Source: a virus. Taken from it: a stretch of DNA of 23,279 bases. Below are positions 4,383-11,347 of the stretch, one piece after another. How positions within the stretch are numbered: position 1 is the first letter of the stretch; the number at the start of each line of letters is the position of its first letter. The DNA is taken from positions 1 to 23,279 of IMG/VR virus record IMGVR_UViG_3300041964_000011; one strand, given 5' to 3'. A program made the position numbers and the translations under genes. The notes under the pieces are model-generated. The model searched no databases and was not told where the DNA came from. It worked only from the letters and a program-made list of their open reading frames with translations.

Positions 4383-4459
4383 GCGGGCATATCCCCTCAC
4401 TCTGATAAGGTGTAGAAAGGGTAGCCGGTCACACGAAGGTTCGAATCCTTCTGCCCGTA
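4383..4459 (+). tRNA. atypical tRNA-like RNA, Ile(GAT)-type anticodon loop, no normal D arm
   Basis: Normal acceptor GCGGGCA/TGCCCGT (first pair G-U), normal T arm GAAGG-TTCGAAT-CCTTC, discriminator A followed by CTT. The only anticodon-like hairpin is CACT-CTGATAA-GGTG (from 4398); its loop is the classic tRNA-Ile(GAT) loop. It sits only about 8 nt after the acceptor strand, with no D arm, and about 20 nt separate it from the T arm. Total length (77 nt) is ordinary. It could be a permuted or degenerate tRNA, or a structural tRNA-like element marking the 5' end of the RNase P RNA that follows at 4461. Confidence 0.55.
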
Positions 4460-4460
4460 C

Positions 4461-4822
4461 TTGATATACTTGGCTTTCCCATCGCGGCACACTGGCTCCA
4501 CGCTACTGTGTCGAGGAAGGTCGGGGCACATAGTAGAGGCCGCTCACCCTAATAAGGTGGGGATGCATTCCGTGAGGGGTGTAGACGACAAGTGCAACAG
4601 AGAGAAGAGGGGGTTCGGTCCCCTTGAAAGCTGCCGCCGAAACCCAAAGGCAGGGTTGCTGGTAATACAGTGACGCAGGCAAACTTCCGGTGTGTGCAAC
4701 TCAAATAGATTTACGTGTGAGCAGGACACCCTAACGGGAGAACCGCTATCCACGTATTTCAGGTAGAGGCTTAGATGGATGATGGGTTAATACAGAACCC
4801 CGCCTATACCCAAGTATATCAA
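4461..4822 (+). ncRNA. rnpB: RNase P RNA (bacterial type), phage-encoded
   Basis: This is the catalytic RNA that cuts the 5' leader from pre-tRNAs. P1 is a perfect 13-bp helix, TTGATATACTTGG (4461-4473) with its complement at 4810-4822. P2 is CCCATC/GATGGG (4478-4483/4781-4786) and P3 is 7 bp (4485-4491/4507-4513). The universal core follows: GAGGAAGGTCGGGGC (from 4513), whose GG-T-CGGGG pairs with CCCCGCC (4798-4804) to form P4 with the conserved bulged U at 4521. Then come the AGTGCAACAGAGAGAAGAG block (4591 on), an L15-like loop with GGTAA (4661-4665) that would pair with the tRNA 3' end, and ATACAGAACCCCGCCTATA near the 3' end. The 362-nt length fits bacterial RNase P RNA. No protein subunit gene is in the window, so the host protein would be used. 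Its 5' end touches one tRNA and its 3' end lies 3 nt before tRNA-Gln. Confidence 0.92.
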
Positions 4823-4825
4823 CAT

Positions 4826-4900
4826 TGCGCTGTTACTATGCTGGCAGTGGTGGCTAGGCTTTGAACCTAGTTGTCGTAGGTTCGATTCCTACCGGCGCAA
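4826..4900 (+). tRNA. tRNA-Gln(TTG)
   Basis: Acceptor TGCGCTG/CGGCGCA with the U1-A72 pair typical of tRNA-Gln, anticodon stem CTAGG/CCTAG, loop CTTTGAA giving TTG, T arm GTAGG-TTCGATT-CCTAC, discriminator A, then CAA. RNase P cleavage of its 5' end would also trim the RNase P RNA. Confidence 0.94.
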
Positions 4901-4915
4901 CAACTTCGGCATCTT

Positions 4916-4950
4916 ACCCCTGCACTCGTTATTGAGTGTGGGGGTTTTTT
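4916..4950 (+). terminator. intrinsic terminator ending the tRNA/RNase P operon
   Basis: A 12-bp stem, ACCCCTGCACTC (4916-4927) with GAGTGTGGGGGT (4934-4945), 6-nt loop GTTATT, and a T run directly after the stem (4945-4950, then ATTTCTATTTTTT). It lies 15 nt after tRNA-Gln. Confidence 0.93.
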
Positions 4951-4982
4951 ATTTCTATTTTTTGTAGGGGGGAAGGTGTATT

Positions 4983-5108
4983 GTGCAGATGACACGCAAG
5001 GTATTTCTCGCAGGGCTGTCGTTGCTGTTTCTGATGGGACAGAAGAGGCAGGCGCTCTATCCTTCCAACACGTTGTACCCATCGAATACACTTTACCCGA
5101 AAGGATAA
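4983..5108 (+). CDS. small LYPSNT-repeat protein near tail genes
   Basis: About 39-41 residues: a basic start, a hydrophobic segment (VFLAGLSLLFLMG), then two tandem copies of LYPSNT followed by LYPKG at the C-terminus. GTG 4983 is favoured because GGAAGG (4971-4976) lies six bases upstream; ATG 4989 is in the same frame. Short proteins with tandem xLYPSxT repeats occur, as I recall, beside tail-fibre genes in actinobacterial phages. The function is unknown. It is the first gene after the terminator and ends three bases before the tailspike start, with AAAGGA serving that next gene. Confidence 0.65.
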   Translation: MQMTRKVFLAGLSLLFLMGQKRQALYPSNTLYPSNTLYPKG

Positions 5109-5111
5109 TAC

Positions 5112-6980
5112 ATGGCATACACTAAGAGGGGACCATTTGTAAATAATTCGCCGCCTCCGTGGAATGCCACGACGGGGAATCACTTTGATAACGCACTCTT
5201 TGACCAGGATGCTAGGATTACTGTCTTGGGAAACACCGTATTTGACCTAGATGGCCGAATTGATTCCTTGGACAACACTGTGTTGGACCATGAGGGTAGG
5301 ATTACACTCTTGGAAGACGCACCTGCTCCTGTGGGGGGCGGTAATGGGCTTGGATGGATAAATGTCAAGGATGCTCCGTATAATGCCAAAGGGGACAACA
5401 GCACTGATGACACGGCTGCTATACGTGCCGCGTTGCAGGCTGTTCCGACCGTTTCTGGTACGAGCGGTGGTGGAGTGGTGTTCTTTCCACCGGGGATTTA
5501 CAGGGTGAGCGGGGAGATTGGTTCCTACATCAAGCCTAACACTCACATCGTAGGCTCTGAGCCGTCTTCTCGCTATTGGGGCTACTCTACTTCTGTACCA
5601 CCGTCAAACTGTGCCATACGGCTTGCCAGCAACTTCGCTGGTACATCTTTGTTCCCGTTCCCCGCAAACCTTCGCGCCTCTTCTATACGGAACATCTCTA
5701 TGTTCGGCGCTAACGTAGCTGGCGGTGCCCACTGCTGGAACTTCACCTACCCAGACTTGGAACCGCATTTCACCGGGCAGAACTTCTCCATCATAGGATT
5801 CACTGGGGATGGAATACGTGGCAGGATGTTTGCTTCCAAGCTGTCCAACTTCTTCATCGGCGGTAACCACGGTTGGGGTATTAATCAGACAGAGCGTTGG
5901 TCCGATGTATATCACACGGATGGCTTCATTGCTGGTAACGTATTGGGTGCGCTCAACGCGGATGCCACGGGAAGTAGCCAGACCGGTTACATGATGTACA
6001 ACAACATACGATTCGAGCGTTCGGGATGGAACTCTGGCGCACCTACCGTACCGGTCAACAACGATGCCCCAGGCATTAGGGTACGTAACCTAGCGAACTC
6101 TGCGTTCGTAAATTGCACGACGGATGCGAACTCCGGTCACGGATTGGATATGAGCCACGATGTTGCGGCAAGGGGGGCGTATATCAACACCAACCTCTTC
6201 ACAAACTGCACCTTTAAGCGCGACGGTTTCGGTAATATGTCATCTGCCCCCGATAGGGCTGGCGTATATCTAAAGGGGTTTGCTGTTCCTGACGCAGACA
6301 GGTTGCAGGCACCGACCTTCTACAACTGCCGCGTTCTGACGGGCAGGGCAGATGACGGTGTTACCCAACCAGCGTACGTACACCCTATGCGTGGGGTTCA
6401 TGCAGAACTAACCACCTACTTGCATTGGATTGGACCTACGCCGAAAGGGTCAACAACGGCGTCCAACTGGCATTTTGGTACTTCTGGTGCGGGCAGCAAC
6501 TACAGGCCGCAGATATGGGACATGGAGAGCGGCATAATGACGATGTACCGTAGCTCGACTCGTCCATCAAACCCATTCGGTGGTGGCACTCCTGGCGTAA
6601 ACCAGTTCATGTTTGATTCCAACACGGACAACATCATAATCTTCGACGGAACAAACTGGCGCGACGTAGTGCAGACGCCCGTAAAAAGCTACGTGGATGC
6701 GGATTTCTCTTCTGGTGCGTTGACGGTAGCCATAACCGACCCGAAGCTCCTGTACTTCAACTTTGCGCTAAGCGCTGCGCGTACGGTCAACCTGCCGGGT
6801 TCCGGTTCGGGGAGATATACAGGGATGATGTTCAGGATTGTGCGAGGGGCATCTGCTACCGGAGCGTTCAACCTCGTTATAGCTACAGGCACGGCAAAGA
6901 ACCTAACAGCGGCTAATACTTGGGCCGATGTCGTATACACCGGCTCGGCGTGGATAGTCACAGCATCAGGGACACTGTAA
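5112..6980 (+). CDS. tailspike-type protein with pectate-lyase-like beta-helix
   Basis: 622 residues. The N-terminal 24 residues probably attach to the virion. Residues about 30-70 contain three 14-residue repeats with the core D-x-x-x-R-I-x-x-L, likely a trimeric coiled coil. From about 80 comes the pectate-lyase-3 signature: INVKDAPYNAKGDNSTDDTAAI followed by GGGVVFFPPGIYRVSG. A right-handed beta-helix domain extends to about residue 470. The C-terminal 120 residues (DNIIIFDGTNW, then a small beta domain rich in Gly, Ala and Thr) look like a trimerisation or receptor-tip module. Such spikes bind and often cleave host surface glycans; no catalytic residues can be assigned by eye. The start has AAAGGA six bases upstream. 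The frame is intact. Confidence 0.9.
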   Translation: MAYTKRGPFVNNSPPPWNATTGNHFDNALFDQDARITVLGNTVFDLDGRIDSLDNTVLDHEGRITLLEDAPAPVGGGNGLGWINVKDAPYNAKGDNSTDDTAAIRAALQAVPTVSGTSGGGVVFFPPGIYRVSGEIGSYIKPNTHIVGSEPSSRYWGYSTSVPPSNCAIRLASNFAGTSLFPFPANLRASSIRNISMFGANVAGGAHCWNFTYPDLEPHFTGQNFSIIGFTGDGIRGRMFASKLSNFFIGGNHGWGINQTERWSDVYHTDGFIAGNVLGALNADATGSSQTGYMMYNNIRFERSGWNSGAPTVPVNNDAPGIRVRNLANSAFVNCTTDANSGHGLDMSHDVAARGAYINTNLFTNCTFKRDGFGNMSSAPDRAGVYLKGFAVPDADRLQAPTFYNCRVLTGRADDGVTQPAYVHPMRGVHAELTTYLHWIGPTPKGSTTASNWHFGTSGAGSNYRPQIWDMESGIMTMYRSSTRPSNPFGGGTPGVNQFMFDSNTDNIIIFDGTNWRDVVQTPVKSYVDADFSSGALTVAITDPKLLYFNFALSAARTVNLPGSGSGRYTGMMFRIVRGASATGAFNLVIATGTAKNLTAANTWADVVYTGSAWIVTASGTL

Positions 6981-6983
6981 CCC

Positions 6984-9900
6984 ATGCCTACTGCAACGTT
7001 TGAGATTGCAGCAAGCAACGACGACCAGAACATCAGGGGCGGGGCGAACACGGGCTTCGCCACCTACCCCCCGGCCTTCGCCGCCACGGAGGTCGCAACG
7101 CTGACCGGCATATTCCCGACGGACAACTTTTATGCTGGACCGTCTTACAAGAGAATGCATGTGCTTTTGCGCTTTGACACATCTTCCATACCCGACGGGG
7201 CGACCATAACAAGTGCGTCTCTTTCGTGGCATCAGGCGGCAACCACCAACGCGAACGCGGCCTCTCTGTGGTGCCAGTTCCACGACTGGGCGGTACCACC
7301 CGGCTCGACGGATTACACTACCACGAAGCCTTCTACGCTGGCCTTTGATGTTCTGCTCTCCACCCTGACTGCGGGCGGCACTACGCGCAACAACACGGTG
7401 GCGCTTGTGGGGGCGACAACTGGTATCAACAAGACAGGTTTCACAGGGCTGCGGATAGGCATCAACGCCCCTTCGACCCCAACAGGCGTCAACGAGATAA
7501 ACATGTCCTCTTGGGACCACGCCACCAACGACGCCCCGATGCTGACGGTGGAGTTCTCGATAGGAGACGAGAGGCTTGCTCCGGATGGATTCGTGGGAAC
7601 AGCTTCTCACTCGGTATCTTTGGCAGACCTACAGCAAGAAGGTAGCAATACCGCCGACGTAACTGGCCTCATACCACCGGACCCGAGTGGTACTACTGTG
7701 GTGCATGGCGTACAGTACCCCGACAACAACGCGGGCGCATTGGGTCTCACAGCATTCGGATGGAACACTCCGGCTAACGTAAGGGACACATCGGATGCCA
7801 CGTTCGCCACGCAAGCATCGGCAGCTACGGCACATGCGGATTACTTCAACTTCAACGCAGCCGACTTTAATACGATACCTACCACCAACATCATAAAGAG
7901 TATCAGCGTGGATATTATTCATCAGGCTGGTACGACTAACAGGGTGCAGCCGTACTTGCAGCTTGGTACGTCGAATCTCTCTGGTGGGTTGATAGGTAAC
8001 GAACTTAACGCGGTCAGCAACTCGAACTCCACGAATGCCATCTCCGGAACCACCGTGCAGACTCATACCGTCAATGCATGGACCACCATGCCAACGCCAA
8101 CACAACTCGCAAGCGGCACGTTTGGCGTGAGGCTGAGGATGACTCGTTCCAACACCTCCACCTACAACCTGTATGCCATAAAGGTGACGGTGACTCACGG
8201 GACAGCAGGAAGCACGACTAATACACACGTAACGGTTTCCTTCCCACCACCTTCAACCGGAAGTCTACAGACAGGCGCAGAACTGCAATTCTTCCAAGCA
8301 AGGGTGGCACCGAGAGGCACGAAGGATGCGGGTGTAACCGCCAATCCCCAGGCACGTATAGTCCTGTACGAGTCGGGTACTAGCAAGGCGATAGCATCCA
8401 CCCTCGTAGATGTGACAGCCAGCCAGCTAATATCTCTAGCATGGAACGCATCTTCCCTAACTTCCATCTCCGGAGCAAACGTGGAGGCGCGTGTAGAAGG
8501 CAACGGTGTGCAGGGGCAAGCCGTTTCGATATACTCCGTGGAGTGGTTCGCGGATGTGGCGGCTTCGAGCGGCACGGCGTACACCCAAACGATAGCCTTG
8601 AGCGTGGTTACGGGGTATACAGTCTCAAAGGGTGCTGGAAAACCCCTTTCATTCCCTAGGACACTGACAACAGCATTGCTCAAGGCACCCGCCAAAAGTG
8701 TTGCGGCATCCGTAACGGGTACTCACACCCCAAGAAAAGCGGCGGGAAAGACCACCATCTTTGGGGTTAGTGCAACACCGGCACTAGCCAGCGTCAAGAG
8801 CTTCATGCAGAACATAGCCGTGGGTATATCCGTGGGAAATACGTTGGTGAAGGGGATTGGCAAGACTATACCCAGAGGGGTTACGGCAACGCACAGCCCT
8901 CAGAAGGCTGTTGGGAAGGCGACACTGTTTGGTACTAGCATATCATTCGCGTTCAACGCAAGCAGGACATACCTGAGAACTCTCGCGTTCGCTATAAGTG
9001 GGGTAGCAAGCACTTCTAGGGGTGCGGGTAAGACCATTGCTCAGCCTGTATCTGCGGCACTGTCCTTCCCTTCTCGCGCAATAGGGGCAAGCAAGGCGTT
9101 TGCGACGAGTGCTTCCTTGACTATACGCAAGAGCATACCATTTAGGGTGCTATTCGCCGTAGCGGGAAGCCCCTCTCTACAGAAAGGCGCTCAGAAGGCT
9201 CTCAGTGCCTCTGTAAGCGCCGGGGATGACTATACGTAGGGGTGTGGGTCGTCTGACCGCTTTCAGCGTCACAGCGGGCCTCACAGCGCAGCGTGGTGTT
9301 GGGAGGACTATACTTCGGGAGTTAGTGCTACACCGTCACTAGCGAAAGGAGCGGGGAAGATTATCTCGCAGGGTGTATCGGCTGGCCTTGCGATACGACG
9401 TGCGGTGACGAAGACTATACTCACGCCGGTATCCGCTGCCTTCAACGTGGCTGTGCAGACCGTTGGAAACGTAGCCCGCACTATTGTTGTAACCGTGAAT
9501 GCAAGTCCGACAGTACGCAAGAGTATCACAAGGTTCGAAACTTCGGGGCATCCCTGGTGCCGAGCGCGATTAAGGGGCTGTGGCAAGCAGACTGACTTCA
9601 GCATCAACGCATCTGCTGTAATAAGGAAGGAAGCAGCCAAGGTACTGACCTACGGTGTGAATGCAAGCCTAAGCATGCTCAGGGGGATTCAGCTACTACA
9701 TAGCCGTGGCGGTTGGGGTAGTTCCAAGTATATCCAAGGCAACTACTAAATTAGTAGAAATTAGCAGCACGTTAGCAGCAAACGTCCAGAAGGCTGTAGA
9801 AAAGGCCATTAATTACGACATCCTTGCAACACTACGTTATAGTAAGCATATTGGGTACGTCTATAATCGTGAACTTGAACGTTGCGGTTGAGATAGTCGG

Positions 9901-10048
9901 ACGTTTGGCTGGCCTGCTAACCGGTCCTGTTAAGGTCACCATCAGTGTTGTAAAGAAGCCGGTCGCTAACATGGCTACGATGCCGAAGCCGCAGGCGTTC
10001 TTGCGCATCATGGGTAAGGTTAGAGCAATATTCAGGAATGAGGATTAA
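6984..10048 (+). CDS. long repeat-rich tail/surface protein; intact to 9239, then frame-broken
   Basis: The intact frame gives 751 residues. Residues 1-195 resemble a DNRLRE/CBM-type beta-sandwich (LLRFDTSSIPDGATITSASL, then MLTVEFSIG). Residues about 205-530 hold further beta-sandwich domains (HVTVSFPPPSTGSLQTGAELQ). From about 540 the protein is a string of 17-20-residue repeats, each with the core K-x-x-G-K-T-I and V-S-A. The stop at 9239 is not the real end: the same repeats continue in other frames (GVGRLTAFSV; RTILRGVSAT; KGAGKIISQGVSA; INASAVIRKEAAK; VAVEIVGRLAGLL) to TAA 10046-10048, giving about 1,000 residues with at least six frame changes, the first at the GGGG run 9222-9225. It starts three bases after the tailspike stop. 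It is probably a fibre or decoration protein on the tail; repeat number may vary between relatives. Confidence 0.75.
8590..9980 (+). repeat. degenerate protein repeats, unit 17-20 codons
   Basis: About twenty diverged units encode a K-x-x-G-K-x-[IL]-x-x-x-V-S-A pattern, alternating with a more hydrophobic unit. They are visible as protein repeats rather than exact DNA repeats. They span the intact frame end at 9239 and continue in shifted frames. Confidence 0.65.
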
Positions 10049-10049
10049 A

Positions 10050-10269
10050 ATGCCAAGTGTTCAGTTTGCAGAGTGGTATGAACGAAGGTTCCGTCAGCGC
10101 ATTTGTTACGCATCCGGATGGGTCCATCACGGAATACGGAGTAATAGCGTACAACCACAGGCATCCCGTTCAAGTTGCACGAAGTGGGGAGCAGTGCGAC
10201 CTACGGACGGTATCCACAGAGACTGCCGTTAGTATGTGCCGAAAGCAGCCGGCACCCGCAGCTGAGTAG
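10050..10269 (+). CDS. small protein near tail genes, one frame change
   Basis: ATG 10050 follows the TAA of the previous gene by one base (TAAAATG). The first residues MPSVQFA come from one frame. After a change near 10071-10079 the protein continues naturally in another: GMNEGSVSAFVTHPDGSIT, YGVIAYNHRHPVQVARSGE, ending KQPAPAAE at TAG 10267-10269, about 72 residues. A beta-rich small protein is likely (alternating hydrophobics and a THPDGS turn). No family is recognised. Its position among fibre-type genes suggests a virion accessory component. The sequence as given encodes no complete product. Confidence 0.45.
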
Positions 10270-10280
10270 CGGGTGTTGGC
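10248..10280 (+). terminator. strong stem-loop at gene end, possible weak terminator
   Basis: GCCGGCACCCGC (10248-10259) pairs over 12 bp (two G-U) with GCGGGTGTTGGC (10269-10280) around a 9-nt loop that holds the stop codon of the preceding frame. The following CTTCTCTCT is pyrimidine-rich rather than a T run. A second hairpin, TCTCGG/CCGAGA, lies at 10292-10316. Confidence 0.4.
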
Positions 10281-10349
10281 CTTCTCTCTGGTCTCGGTTA
10301 CTTGCTGTTGCCGAGATCGGTAAACGACTAGGAACAGAGGGAGATATAC

Positions 10350-10780
10350 ATGGCAAATCGTATTGACGATCTTGGATGAGAGCTTGTTGCTAGGGCTATA
10401 CACCAGCCGGTAACAGCATTGGTAGCGAGCGCCTCCGATTCTGTCCAACTGTGCATTGCGTGGGTACGGTACGGCGTGTGTAACCAGCTCGGACCTCTGC
10501 ACACCAGCGCTGCCTAGGTGCGGGAACTCCTTCCATGTTATCAGGTGTGAGTTCTTTTTTGCTAACAACACCATTCCGTGTTGTAGCTCAGCATCACGCT
10601 AACAGCGGCGAGAGATCGTGAGAACTGCGCGGTTTGTTGATGGAGCCGGTATCGGGCGAACCGCCATCGGCGGTAACCTCTTCGTTATGGCTGAGGGGGG
10701 GGGGGCGGGGGGTCTTCGCAGACATCTACCTCGCTAACGGAGACACGCTGACACTGACGTATGTCGTAGCTATTACGTAA
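10350..10780 (+). CDS. frame-broken tail-associated protein
   Basis: ATG 10350 has GAGGGAG just upstream and begins MANRIDDL. The end is recognisable in one frame as DIYLANGDTLTLTYVVAIT, stopping at TAA 10778-10780; fragments between (ASDSV; LITLTAARDR-like; GIGRTAIGGNLFVMAE) lie in different frames. MANRI... starts and a C-terminal NGDxLTLTYxV strand are typical of phage structural proteins of about 140 residues encoded near fibre genes. At least five frame changes are needed, plus an abnormal G run (10695-10705, then C and six G). As written it is non-functional; whether that is decay or sequencing error cannot be told from this copy alone. Confidence 0.4.
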
Positions 10781-10789
10781 GGATGATAC

Positions 10790-11094
10790 ATGGCTAAGTT
10801 TGATATACCCCTGTAGACCCATCATCGCAGGGGACGTACGAGCGAATCAAGTTCGACTTGGGGAAGCAAGGAGAACGAAAGCGACTCCCGACGTATCCGC
10901 AGAACATCGCGGTTGGAGGCTACGCTGCGGCGCAAAGTTTGACCTCTCCGATGCGACATACGTGGAGACCAAGGATTCAAGTGTGCCGGGGACTTGAGAC
11001 TTGTGGATTCGGCTTCGGGCAGTGGGTATATCGTTTTTGTCCTAATGACTTCACAACATCACGTACGAGATCCACGCTATATGTGACTGCGTAG
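10790..11094 (+). CDS. frame-broken small structural-region protein
   Basis: ATG 10790 follows GGATGATAC, the junction used by other genes here, and begins MAKFDIP. Pieces of one protein follow in different frames: VDPSSQGTYERIKFDLGKQG, PQNIAVGGYAAAQ, KFDLSDATYVETKDSSVPGT, then NDFTTSRTRSTLYVTA ending at TAG 11092-11094. This adds up to about 100 residues, beta-rich, without a recognised domain. At least three frame changes are needed. It belongs to the same damaged stretch as its upstream neighbour. Confidence 0.4.
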
Positions 11095-11222
11095 GTGAGG
11101 ATGTGTCGGCAAGCCACCTTCACAACGAAGTTTTTAAATCTTGCCAGTAGGTAAATGGTGTGACCGATTAAGCATGACATCAGTAACTTAAGGTTAGCTG
11201 CGCTAACCGACAAGGAACATAG
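11095..11222 (+). other. 128-nt gap with a perfect 7-bp inverted repeat
   Basis: No gene is supported. GGTTAGC-TGC-GCTAACC at 11192-11208 is a perfect palindrome with a 3-nt centre, 14 bp before the next ATG. There is no T run, so it is more like an operator or an RNA hairpin near the start of the packaging module than a terminator. Confidence 0.35.
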
Positions 11223-11330
11223 ATGACTAAGACGCAGTACGCACAAGATAATCCTTTCGCAAGACGCAGCAAACCACTTGACATCGGAAAGCGACCTTCT
11301 CGCTCGAAGAACAGACAACGGCCGAGATAG
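11223..11330 (+). CDS. 35-residue basic peptide upstream of packaging genes
   Basis: The frame begins MTKTQYAQDNPFARRSKPLD and ends in a strongly basic tail (RPSRSKNRQRPR), with no hydrophobic core. AAGGAA (11213-11218) precedes the ATG at 4-5 nt, and the gene ends 17 nt before the nuclease gene. Small disordered basic proteins at this position could bind nucleic acid, but the product is not recognised. It may alternatively be the intact tail of a larger broken gene. Confidence 0.4.
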   Translation: MTKTQYAQDNPFARRSKPLDIGKRPSRSKNRQRPR

Positions 11331-11347
11331 AACGACGGGATAGACCA

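Noticed and set aside
4461-4673. A 70-codon frame over the RNase P RNA
   Set aside because: Conserved RNA structure explains the sequence; the frame has no start signal and poor protein character.
4450-4900. A group I intron splitting a tRNA (tRNA-like 4383 to tRNA-Gln)
   Set aside because: Both flanking tRNAs have complete acceptor and T arms, and the sequence between them folds as RNase P RNA, not a group I core.
6966-8228. Long minus-strand frames opposite the tail protein
   Set aside because: They mirror a strongly coding plus strand, lack start signals, and are Arg/Cys-rich as expected of shadows.
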